Source: JAZDJP01 sp043803805 (lineage in GTDB: Bacteria > Planctomycetota > JAZDJP01). From it: a stretch of DNA of 5,761 nt. The first letter of the stretch is position 1. Each line of letters starts with the position of its first letter. The translations under genes were made by a program, and so were the position numbers. The DNA is taken from NCBI GenBank assembly GCA_043803805.1, contig JAZDJP010000069.1:1-5761 (forward strand), written 5' to 3'. Positions 1 to 5,538 of the stretch are shown one piece after another. Under the pieces are notes generated by a model. It searched no databases and was not told the DNA's origin. It saw only the letters and a list, made by a program, of their open reading frames with translations.

Positions 1-1496
1 TCCGCGCGGAGGCCCGCGGCCTTCGAGAGAATCTCCACGGCTTCGGACATCCGTCCCATCCGGAAATACACCCACCCCAGGCTGTCCAGATAGGCGCCGC
101 TGTCGGGCCTGACGTCCACGGCGACCTTCACCAGTTTCTCGGCCTCGGCGAGGGACCGTCCTTCCTCCGCCAAAAGGTACCCGAGGGTGTTGCTGATTTC
201 CGGGTCGCCGGTGTTTTTCTCGATCAACCCCCGCAGGAGAATTTCCGCCCGGTTGTTCCGCCCCGTCTCAAGAAGCGCCAGCGCCAGTTGCAGGCCGGCC
301 GCCTTGTCATCGGGGTCGAGGGCCACGGACTTCTCGAAAGAGGAAACGGCCTCGCCCACGCGCCCCCCCCGCCATCGCATGGATCCCAAAAGAAGATAAA
401 TCCGGGACTGGCGCGTCCCCCGTTCGATGGTGGCCACAAGCGCCGCCTCGGCCTCGTCGGAGCGGCCGTCGTGTTCCAGAAGAAAGACTTTCCGGAGAAG
501 CACGGTGAGATACAACGGATCATTGGGGCCGCGGTCGGCCGCCTCACGGATGACCGTCTCGTATTCGGGCATGGCCTCCGCGGACCGCCCGGACTCCTCG
601 AGGGCCGCGCCATAAGCGTAGCGGACATCCAGCGCCTTCCCCCCCGCCTCGAAATAGGCTTTGTAGTGCGCCGCGGCCTCGGCGGGTTTTTTCATCCGCT
701 CACAACAGACGGCCATGCGCATTTCCAGGGACGCCCGACGGTCCCCTCCGGGCAGGAGCGCCTGGTATTCCCGAAGGGCGTCGTCGAATTTCCCGTGCCG
801 GGCGTGAAAATCCGCGAGGTGTTCGCTCCCGAAAACCGGATCACCCTTCTGCAATCCGAGCCGCCGAAACACATCCTCCGCGGCCCGGAAATCCCCCGTG
901 CGCGCGAGGATATCCGCATAAATTTCGTAGCCGGCCTCCCAGGCCGGATCGCGTTTCAAGGCGGTTTCGTACCAGAGTTTCGCCTTGTCCGGCTTCCGGG
1001 AACGTTCGTAATGGGCGGCGAGCGACCGCGGCAGGAGCGTGTCGTTCGGATCGAGCGTGGCGGCCTTTTCCAGATCCGCCACCCCTTCATCCACCCGGCC
1101 CAGACGAATGAGACACTCCGCCCGGTGGCGGGCGATTTTCGCGGATTTTGGATCGAGTTCCCGCGCCCGGGTGAATTCCGTGACGGCATCCCCCCATGCC
1201 TTCACGGCCGCCGTCCGCTCCGGGCTCCCGAGTTCCGGCTCGAAGGGATTGTTCTCGAGCGCCGCATCCAGGCGTTTCCCCTCCTGCTCGCGTTCGACGC
1301 CCCGGAAGAAAAACACGTAGGCTTTCGGATTGAGGGCATCGCCGCCGCCGGTCGCGACGGCCGGAGCGGGCGCGGATGCGCCGGAGGATGTCGTGGCCGC
1401 GGGCGAACCCGTCCGGCACCCCTCGGCGAGAATCGCCACGCCGGCGAAAACCCCGGCCATGATTCGATGGATGCGCGCCGCGCGGGAGTCCCTCAC
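1..1496 (-). CDS. TPR-repeat protein, probable exported/lipoprotein (3' end beyond window)
   Basis: The frame is open without a stop from a GTG at 1496 to the left edge, giving 498 visible residues; the C-terminus is missing. Residues 1-13 are basic, 12-24 are hydrophobic, and Cys27 follows in ILAEGC. This resembles a lipoprotein signal, but Glu at -2 does not fit the normal lipobox, so export is likely and lipidation uncertain. Residues 28-52 are an Ala/Ser/Pro/Gly linker. From about residue 95 to the edge there are successive degenerate TPR helices, for example AVTEFTRARELDP, ALREYQALLP, AVSSFEKSVALDP, NTLGYLLAEEGRSLAEAEKL and YLDSLGWVYFRMGRMSEAV. The last two pairs are typical of the C-terminal part of bacterial envelope TPR proteins, so I infer that only a short tail is missing. 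The GTG overlaps the hisG stop as GTGA, indicating translational coupling. An in-frame ATG at 1460 (residue 13) is the alternative start and would shorten the basic region. The exact role is unknown; TPRs usually scaffold protein complexes. Confidence 0.8.
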   Translation of the reverse strand, partial: MRDSRAARIHRIMAGVFAGVAILAEGCRTGSPAATTSSGASAPAPAVATGGGDALNPKAYVFFFRGVEREQEGKRLDAALENNPFEPELGSPERTAAVKAWGDAVTEFTRARELDPKSAKIARHRAECLIRLGRVDEGVADLEKAATLDPNDTLLPRSLAAHYERSRKPDKAKLWYETALKRDPAWEAGYEIYADILARTGDFRAAEDVFRRLGLQKGDPVFGSEHLADFHARHGKFDDALREYQALLPGGDRRASLEMRMAVCCERMKKPAEAAAHYKAYFEAGGKALDVRYAYGAALEESGRSAEAMPEYETVIREAADRGPNDPLYLTVLLRKVFLLEHDGRSDEAEAALVATIERGTRQSRIYLLLGSMRWRGGRVGEAVSSFEKSVALDPDDKAAGLQLALALLETGRNNRAEILLRGLIEKNTGDPEISNTLGYLLAEEGRSLAEAEKLVKVAVDVRPDSGAYLDSLGWVYFRMGRMSEAVEILSKAAGLRA

Positions 1497-2398
1497 GGAA
1501 TCACCTTGTTGAGCGGATACTCGATGATCCCCTCCGCTCCGGCGCGTTTCAGATCCGGGATGAGGGTGCGGGCCACGGATTCCTCCACGATGGTCTCCAC
1601 GGCGAACCACCCCTTCTCCGAAAGGGACGAGATGGTCGGACGTTTCATGGCCGGGAGTTTTTCGAGCAGGCCGCCGAGGTGTTTCTCGGCGATGTTCATC
1701 TTGAGCCCCACACGCTCCCGCGCCGCGAGCGCCCCGGCCAGGAGAAGGGCGATGTTCTCGATCTTCAGCCGCTTCGCCCCATCCCTCCAGGCGGCATGCC
1801 CGGCGATGAACTGGGTGGTGCTCTCGATGACGGTGTCCAGGATGCGGAGGTTGTTGGCCCGGAGACTGCTCCCCGTCTCGGTCAGTTCCACGATGGCGTC
1901 CACCAGGTAATGGGCCTTGGGCTCCGTGGCGCCCCAGGAGAATTCCACCTCCGCCCTGACCCCGTGCCGGGCGAGGTACCGCCTCGTCACGGCGACAAGT
2001 TCCGTCGCCACGCGTTTCCCCTCGAGGTCCCTGACCGCGCGGACCGGGGATGACTCCGACACGGCCAGCACCCACCGGACCGGCGTCGCCCGCTGTTTGG
2101 CGTAGACGAGATCGGCCACGACATGCACGTCGGCGCCGCATTCGGTGACCCAGTCGTGCCCGGTGAGGCCCGCGTCGAGGATGCCGTTCTCCACATACCG
2201 GGCCATTTCCTGCGCGCGGATGAGGAAACACTCGATGCCGGGATCGTCAATCGAGGGATAATAGGACCGGCTCGACACGGACACCTGGAAACCGGCCTTC
2301 CGCATGAGATCGAACGTGGCCTCCTGAAGACTCCCCTTCGGCAGTCCGAGTTTCAGGCGTCCGGGACATTCCTCCCGGACGCGCGCGGATTTCGTCAT
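1493..2398 (-). CDS. hisG: ATP phosphoribosyltransferase, long form (HisG)
   Basis: HisG catalyses the first step of histidine biosynthesis, joining ATP and PRPP to form phosphoribosyl-ATP in the cytoplasm. The product is 301 residues, the usual size of the long form. The N-terminal catalytic region shows LKLGLPKGSLQEAT (16-28), RAQEMARYVENG (61-72), DAGLTGHDWV (75-84) and the PRPP-binding stretch EPKAHYLVDAIVELTETGSS (159-178). Residues 231-301 form the PII-like regulatory domain that binds histidine for feedback inhibition, with LPAMKRPTISSL, GWFAVETIVEE and GIIEYPLNKVIP. Because this domain is present, the enzyme should not need the HisZ subunit. The ATG at 2398 is chosen because it overlaps the stop of the preceding gene as ATGA and has a strong ribosome binding site at 2408-2415. 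An in-frame extension upstream to 2698 only reads the previous gene out of frame. No other his gene is in the window, so the pathway genes are dispersed or lie elsewhere. The identification is secure. Confidence 0.97.
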   Translation of the reverse strand: MTKSARVREECPGRLKLGLPKGSLQEATFDLMRKAGFQVSVSSRSYYPSIDDPGIECFLIRAQEMARYVENGILDAGLTGHDWVTECGADVHVVADLVYAKQRATPVRWVLAVSESSPVRAVRDLEGKRVATELVAVTRRYLARHGVRAEVEFSWGATEPKAHYLVDAIVELTETGSSLRANNLRILDTVIESTTQFIAGHAAWRDGAKRLKIENIALLLAGALAARERVGLKMNIAEKHLGGLLEKLPAMKRPTISSLSEKGWFAVETIVEESVARTLIPDLKRAGAEGIIEYPLNKVIP

Positions 2399-3261
2399 TT
2401 GGGCTTGACCTCCTTCGGCTCCTCCGGCTCCTCGCGGACCCCGTCGAGGTCCTCCTCCAAAAGCGCCACAGCGGCGCGGGCCACCTTCTCGTCGTCCTCC
2501 CCGGTGACGGCGATGATGTCGGGCAGCTTCACCGGCGCGAGAATGGGTTTCGGGGGCGCCGCCGGGATGGGCACCACCGGGCTGATCAATTCTTCCATGT
2601 TCTTCTCGCAAACCTCCCGAAGTGGGCAGCGGCGGCAGGCCGGATCGTCCACGGTGCAAACCGTCTCCGCGTGAAGCGTGAGGACCTTCGCCATCCACGG
2701 GATGATCGGACGGGGAACCATGTTCTCGAAGTCCCGGCGGGCGCCGTTGATGTCATGCCCGGGCTTGAGCAATCCGATCCGGCGCATCACCCGGCGGAGA
2801 TTGGCATCCGCCGGGAGAAACGGCATCCCCAGACGCTCCAGGAGAATCCAATCCGCGATGCCTCCCTCGAGGCCGTCGAGGCGGCGGATGGCCCACTCAA
2901 AATCCGTGCGGTTGAGGGCGCCCAGTTCCTCGAGGTTGAAATCGTTCTGGCGGCGGTACACCGCGTGGAGGAAGCGACGGATCGCGGCCGCCTTGGCGTT
3001 GGCCAGATGCCCCCCCTTGAGCGGCACCGCGATTTCGCTGAGCGCGGTCACCCGCAATTCGTTCCAGTCGGGAAATTCGCAGGAAAGGCTCCGGAGAAGC
3101 GCGGACGCCCTGGAGCGGGTGTCCCCCTGGGAAAGAATGAGCCACAGGGCATGAGAAAGGATGTCCTTCGGCGCGGACCGGATATCCACCCGTTTGGGAT
3201 AGGCACGGGTCAACACCTTCAGGACCTTGCGGAAACGAGCGCGCTGTTCGATACGTGTCAC
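2395..3261 (-). CDS. Endonuclease III-superfamily [4Fe-4S] DNA glycosylase-like protein, atypical active site
   Basis: This 288-residue protein belongs to the HhH-GPD fold used in base excision repair. Seen: a DILSHALWLILSQGDTRSRA helix (33-52) matching the LLSAQATD region of Nth; LDGLEGGIADWILLERLGMP (128-147) where the helix-hairpin-helix should be; ADANLRRV (151-158) holding Asp152, the likely catalytic aspartate; and Cys202-X6-Cys209-X2-Cys212-X5-Cys218, exactly the Nth/MutY iron-sulfur spacing. Eighteen residues before the Asp, where Nth has Lys120, there is Gly134, and the LPGVGxK signature is degenerate. A beta-lyase activity by the Nth mechanism is therefore unlikely; a monofunctional glycosylase or a non-catalytic DNA binder is possible. 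Residues 228-288 form an extra tail, first Pro-rich and then acidic and Lys-rich. The GTG at 3261 is chosen because GAGGG lies 7 bases upstream and a promoter ends just before it. An in-frame ATG at 3315 would start inside the -35 box. The substrate is unknown. It is first in a coupled run with hisG and the TPR gene. Confidence 0.85.
   Translation of the reverse strand: MTRIEQRARFRKVLKVLTRAYPKRVDIRSAPKDILSHALWLILSQGDTRSRASALLRSLSCEFPDWNELRVTALSEIAVPLKGGHLANAKAAAIRRFLHAVYRRQNDFNLEELGALNRTDFEWAIRRLDGLEGGIADWILLERLGMPFLPADANLRRVMRRIGLLKPGHDINGARRDFENMVPRPIIPWMAKVLTLHAETVCTVDDPACRRCPLREVCEKNMEELISPVVPIPAAPPKPILAPVKLPDIIAVTGEDDEKVARAAVALLEEDLDGVREEPEEPKEVKPK
2408..2415 (-). promoter_or_regulatory. 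Strong ribosome binding site for hisG inside the upstream gene
   Basis: AAGGAGGT, a full Shine-Dalgarno match, ends nine bases before the hisG ATG at 2398. It is made from the codons for Lys-Glu-Val in the KEVKPK tail of the preceding protein. It fixes the hisG start and supports translational coupling through the ATGA overlap. Confidence 0.85.
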
Positions 3262-3341
3262 GGCATGGCCCTCGGTGGTTGAAAAGTGGATTATAGCGGG
3301 CCGGGCACTTCCCATCAAGAGGCGAAAAATCCCCCGTAAAA
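3262..3341 (-). promoter_or_regulatory. Promoter and RBS region before the glycosylase-like gene
   Basis: On the minus strand, TTGATG (3318-3313) and a perfect TATAAT (3295-3290) are separated by exactly 17 bases, the ideal spacing for a housekeeping sigma factor. Four of six -35 bases match TTGACA. Transcription should begin near 3283-3287 and leave a leader of roughly 22-26 bases, containing GAGGG (3273-3269) seven bases before the GTG start at 3261. The element lies in the short gap after the rsmA stop, so it would drive the glycosylase-like gene, hisG and the TPR gene independently of rsmA. No terminator hairpin separates rsmA from it, so read-through is also possible. Confidence 0.7.
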
Positions 3342-4217
3342 CTACGAATGCAGTTCCCGGGCCAGAATCACCCATTCCTCCACGGAAAGCGCATCGGGGC
3401 GCCTCGACGCAAAATCCCTGATCCCGGGGGGGATCGCCGCCGCCGTCAGCCCCCACCGGTCCCGGAGGATCGTGCCCAGCATCTTTCGACGCCCCTGGAA
3501 CGCCCGGCGGACCGTGTCACGAAACACCGGGTAATCCCGGATGCGCCGGCGGCGCGCCGGGTCGGGCGTCACGCGAATGAGGACGGACGCCACCTCGGGA
3601 CGGGGCCAGAAAACCGACGCGGGAACATCCCGGACATGCGCCACGACGGCCTGCGCCTGAACGAGAACCGTCGTCACCCCGTATTCCTTCGTGCGCGGAA
3701 CGGCCAGCAAGCGATCCCCCGCCTCGCGTTGAACCATGACGAACATCTCCCGGAGCGGGATGTCCGCCTCCAGAAGCGCCACGATGGCGGTCGTCGCCAC
3801 GGAATACGGCAGGTTCGATACCACACGCACGGGCCGGCCGGCCGCCCGCAACATATCCAGAACGCCAGGGGAGATCGCACCCCCTTCGAGAATGGACCCG
3901 GCATGCCAGCCCACGGCCGCGCCGGGCAGTTCCTCCCGGGCGATATCGAGAAGTCTCCGATCCGTCTCCACCGCGAGAATCCGATCCGCCCGCTCCGCCA
4001 GATGCCGGGTGAGATTCCCGGGGCCGGGGCCGATTTCAAGAATTATTTCCCCGGGAAGAATTCGCGCCTCCCGGGCGATGAAGGCAAGAAGATTTTTATC
4101 CAGGAGGAAATTCTGGCCGAGCCGGCGGGAAGGACGGATGCCGGCGGCGATGAGACGACACTTGAGGGAACGATCCCCTTTCGTTTCCGTTTCCAGTTTC
4201 CAGTCTCCAGTTTCCAC
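3342..4217 (-). CDS. rsmA: 16S rRNA (adenine(1518)-N6/adenine(1519)-N6)-dimethyltransferase RsmA (KsgA)
   Basis: RsmA dimethylates two adjacent adenines near the 3' end of 16S rRNA with SAM during late 30S subunit assembly. The 291-residue product shows the family landmarks in order: RRLGQNFLLD (31-40); SAM motif I, ILEIGPGPGNLT (59-70); an acidic motif II, VETD (83-86); the adenine-binding NLPY (135-138) in SNLPYSVATTA; MVQREAGDRL (161-170); VFWPRPEVASVL (202-213); and RAFQGRRKML (238-247). The C-terminal domain is complete. The only usable in-frame start after an upstream stop is the GTG at 4217. Its first dozen codons come from a GGAAACT tandem repeat, so residues 2-13 (ETGDWKLETETK) are probably not ancestral. 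GGAG at 4235-4232 is 14 bases away, too far for a good ribosome binding site, so the true start is uncertain. It follows pdxA as in the proteobacterial surA-pdxA-rsmA cluster but is separated by 317 bases of repeats. The function is secure. Confidence 0.95.
   Translation of the reverse strand: METGDWKLETETKGDRSLKCRLIAAGIRPSRRLGQNFLLDKNLLAFIAREARILPGEIILEIGPGPGNLTRHLAERADRILAVETDRRLLDIAREELPGAAVGWHAGSILEGGAISPGVLDMLRAAGRPVRVVSNLPYSVATTAIVALLEADIPLREMFVMVQREAGDRLLAVPRTKEYGVTTVLVQAQAVVAHVRDVPASVFWPRPEVASVLIRVTPDPARRRRIRDYPVFRDTVRRAFQGRRKMLGTILRDRWGLTAAAIPPGIRDFASRRPDALSVEEWVILARELHS
4183..4215 (-). repeat. Tandem repeat GGAAACT at the rsmA start
   Basis: On the plus strand there are two six-base units (GTTTCC) followed by three seven-base units (AGTTTCC, AGTCTCC, AGTTTCC), 33 bases in all. 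The array begins on the last base of the rsmA GTG start and encodes the first residues of the protein. One unit carries a T to C change and two lack the leading A, so the copies have diverged slightly. Confidence 0.9.
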
Positions 4218-4268
4218 CCGACGATCACCGTCTCCTACATATCATGCCGTTTTCCCGTTCTCACTTCT

Positions 4269-4295
4269 CCTCCGTCCCTCGAGGCAGGGCGGAGG
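4269..4295. repeat. Inverted repeat CCTCCG-CCCT / AGGG-CGGAGG
   Basis: The left arm CCTCCGtCCCT (4269-4279) pairs with AGGGCGGAGG (4286-4295), leaving one bulged T and a CGAGGC loop. About ten base pairs form, nearly all G-C, so it would fold stably on either strand. There is no adjacent T-run. Confidence 0.85.
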
Positions 4296-4364
4296 TCCTT
4301 TCAGAGCGCTCACTCCCCAACCCGGCATAGCCGGAACCAACCAGGACGGAATCCTCAAGGCCGC

Positions 4365-4389
4365 TCATGGTGAGCCTGTCGAACCATGA
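4365..4389. repeat. Palindrome with GAGCCTGTCGA core
   Basis: TCATGGT (4365-4371) is the exact reverse complement of ACCATGA (4383-4389), and between them lies GAGCCTGTCGA. From memory, the GAGCCTGTCGAA core and its complement TTCGACAGGCTC recur in dispersed intergenic palindromes of many unrelated bacteria. It is therefore called as a probable REP-like dispersed element. Copies elsewhere in this genome cannot be seen here. Confidence 0.6.
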
Positions 4390-4418
4390 TCACGGCTATA
4401 AAATATCACGTTTCCTTA

Positions 4419-4439
4419 ATTCGGCATTCGGGATTCGCC
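4419..4439. repeat. Three heptamer units ATTCGGC
   Basis: ATTCGGC, ATTCGGG and ATTCGCC follow each other without gaps. The period is the same as in the two other seven-base arrays nearby, but the unit sequence is unrelated. Confidence 0.8.
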
Positions 4440-4441
4440 AT

Positions 4442-4495
4442 CCCTGCTTCGCCAAGAGGCTTCGCAGGGCCCTCCGAAGCTTTCGCGAAGGATGG
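4442..4495. repeat. Adjacent TTCGC/GAAGC-rich palindromes
   Basis: The first element has CCCTGC (4442-4447) pairing with GCAGGG (4464-4469), an inner GCC/GGC pairing, and TTC facing TTC as a symmetrical internal loop around AAGA. Directly beside it, 4473-4492 begins TCCGAAGC and ends GCGAAGGA, a related but less perfect inverted element. The shared GAAGC/TTCGC vocabulary suggests two decayed copies of one palindromic family. Confidence 0.6.
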
Positions 4496-4513
4496 TCGGA
4501 ATTTCCTCCGCCC

Positions 4514-4541
4514 TCAGCACTCAGAACTCAGCACTCAGCAC
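4514..4541 (-). repeat. Heptamer array GTGCTGA x4 across the pdxA stop codon
   Basis: On the plus strand the four contiguous units are TCAGCAC, TCAGAAC, TCAGCAC and TCAGCAC. Read on the minus strand, the first unit supplies the last Cys codon (TGC) and the TGA stop of pdxA. The other three units lie downstream of the gene. Confidence 0.9.
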
Positions 4542-5479
4542 TTCTCCTGTCCCGCCGCCAGTCGGATGGCGGCCATCATGGAACCGGGGTTGGCTCGTCC
4601 CGTCCCCGCAATGTCGAACGCGGTGCCGTGATCGGGGGAAGTCCGGACGATCGGCAATCCCATCGTCACATTCACCCCGCTGTCGAACGCGAGCAGTTTC
4701 ACGGGGATAAGCCCCTGATCGTGGTACATGGCGACGACGCCGTCGAAACGTCCTTCCCGCGCCGTGAAAAACAACGTGTCCGCGGGGAAAGGGCCCTCGA
4801 CCGATATCCCCGCCCGGCGTGCCCGGCGGATGGCCGGAAGAATTTTCCGCGACTCCTCGTTTCCAAACAGGCCCCCTTCCCCCGCATGGGGATTGAGTCC
4901 CGCGACGGCGATGCGGGGCCGGCGGACGCGGAACATCCGCCGCAGTCCGTCGTTGAACACACGCAGGGTCGCGAGCACTTTCCCTGTCGTGACGAGAGAG
5001 GGCACCCGGGCCAGAGGTTCGTGGATGGTGACGAGGGCGACCCGGAGTCCGCCGCCAATAAACGTCATGACAACTTCACGCGCCCCAAGCCGGGATTTCA
5101 GGAATTCGGTATGTCCCGGAAACGCAAATCCCGCGCGGTGCAAGGCCTCTTTCGAGACCGGCGCCGTGACAAGCGCCCGTGCGGCGCCCCGGCGTATGTC
5201 CGCGACCGCCGCATCGAGAGCCCGAATGGAAACCGCCCCGCCCGCCCGGGTCGGCCCCCGGCGCGCCGGAAGGACGCCACCTCCGCCGATGTCCGTCATC
5301 GGAATGTTTTCGGGGAAGCGGATCCCCGCCCTCCGGCAGGCGGCCCGGAAAAGATCCCGGCTGCCATAGAGACGAAAGGCCCCAAGCCGGCGGATATCCG
5401 GCCGGGCCAGGGCCTTCGCCGTGATTTCCGGCCCGATGCCGAACGGATCCCCGAGGGTGATGGCGATGATTTTTTTCAC
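4535..5479 (-). CDS. pdxA: 4-hydroxythreonine-4-phosphate dehydrogenase (PdxA)
   Basis: PdxA oxidises 4-phosphooxy-L-threonine with NAD(P) in the DXP-dependent route to pyridoxal phosphate; the product is used by PdxJ. From the GTG at 5479 the protein has 314 residues. It shows IIAITLGDPFGIGPEI (4-19), LVTAPVSKEALHRAGFAFPG (103-122) leading into HTEF, TIHEPL (151-156), GLNPHAGEGG (194-203), PADTLFF (232-238), AMYHDQGLIPVK (250-261), GLPIVRTSPDHGTAFDIAGT (274-293). His153, His198 and His253 match the three metal ligands of E. coli PdxA with a constant offset of 13. The GTG is favoured because it gives the family's usual N-terminus (M-K-x-I-A-I-T-x-G-D-P) and has GGGAG six bases upstream. The in-frame ATG at 5542 would add 21 residues (SESLRVREST-like) encoded by a tandem repeat, but it forms an ATGA overlap with the previous gene. 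Its final Cys and stop come from another repeat. The function is secure; the start is not. Confidence 0.95.
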   Translation of the reverse strand: MKKIIAITLGDPFGIGPEITAKALARPDIRRLGAFRLYGSRDLFRAACRRAGIRFPENIPMTDIGGGGVLPARRGPTRAGGAVSIRALDAAVADIRRGAARALVTAPVSKEALHRAGFAFPGHTEFLKSRLGAREVVMTFIGGGLRVALVTIHEPLARVPSLVTTGKVLATLRVFNDGLRRMFRVRRPRIAVAGLNPHAGEGGLFGNEESRKILPAIRRARRAGISVEGPFPADTLFFTAREGRFDGVVAMYHDQGLIPVKLLAFDSGVNVTMGLPIVRTSPDHGTAFDIAGTGRANPGSMMAAIRLAAGQEKC

Positions 5480-5482
5480 CGT

Positions 5483-5538
5483 TGACTCCCTGACTCTTAG
5501 ACTCTCAGACTCCCAGACTCGCTGACTCGCCGACTTCT
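5483..5538 (-). repeat. Eight-base tandem array GNGAGTCW at the pdxA start
   Basis: Seven contiguous eight-base units on the plus strand: TGACTCCC, TGACTCTT, AGACTCTC, AGACTCCC, AGACTCGC, TGACTCGC and CGACTTCT. The core GACTC is constant in the first six. The array fills the space between the two possible pdxA starts (ATG 5542, GTG 5479). Its last unit supplies the GGGAG ribosome binding site (5490-5486) used by the GTG. It is open in the pdxA frame. Confidence 0.9.

Larger units (their letters stand above)
4218..4534. other. Gene-free, repeat-rich stretch between pdxA and rsmA
   Basis: No plausible coding region was found on either strand; the open frames crossing it are composition artefacts without family motifs. 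It contains most of a heptamer array (4514-4541), a palindrome cluster (4442-4495), a second heptamer array (4419-4439), an AT-rich patch (4397-4406), a GAGCCTGTCGA palindrome (4365-4389), a perfect CCGGC-ATA-GCCGG hairpin (4322-4334) and a larger inverted repeat (4269-4295). None is followed on the minus strand by a T-run, so no Rho-independent terminator is called. I could not identify a convincing promoter for rsmA here. Confidence 0.75.

Noticed and set aside
363..370. Run of eight C as a phase-variation tract or frameshift error
   Set aside because: The TPR frame and its repeat pattern continue correctly on both sides, and C/G runs are expected in such GC-rich DNA.
288..1910. 540-codon open frame on the plus strand
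   Set aside because: It lies antisense across the TPR gene and part of hisG, both of which have clear family features. Its translation is Arg/Pro/Gly-rich without any recognisable domain, as expected for the shadow of GC-biased codons.
2399..2698. In-frame N-terminal extension of hisG
   Set aside because: It reads the glycosylase-like gene in the wrong frame. The ATG at 2398 has the strong ribosome binding site and gives the normal HisG length.
3262..3456. Longer N-terminus for the glycosylase-like protein
   Set aside because: It would begin inside rsmA or inside the -35 box, upstream of the expected transcript start, and the extra residues resemble no family member.
4043..4228. Alternative GTG start at 4228 for rsmA
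   Set aside because: It is in a different frame from the conserved RsmA sequence and only three bases from the GGAG.
4397..4406. TATAAAATAT as a promoter element
   Set aside because: There is no -35 match at a suitable distance on either strand, and no gene follows on the plus strand. It may simply be an AT-rich patch.
4269..4469. Rho-independent terminator for pdxA
   Set aside because: The hairpins are stable, but none is followed by a T-run on the minus strand.
4367..5485. 372-codon open frame on the plus strand
   Set aside because: It is antisense to the whole of pdxA, has no motif, and starts inside the repeat-rich gap.
4183..5538. CRISPR array
   Set aside because: The repeats are 6-8 bases with no spacers between them.
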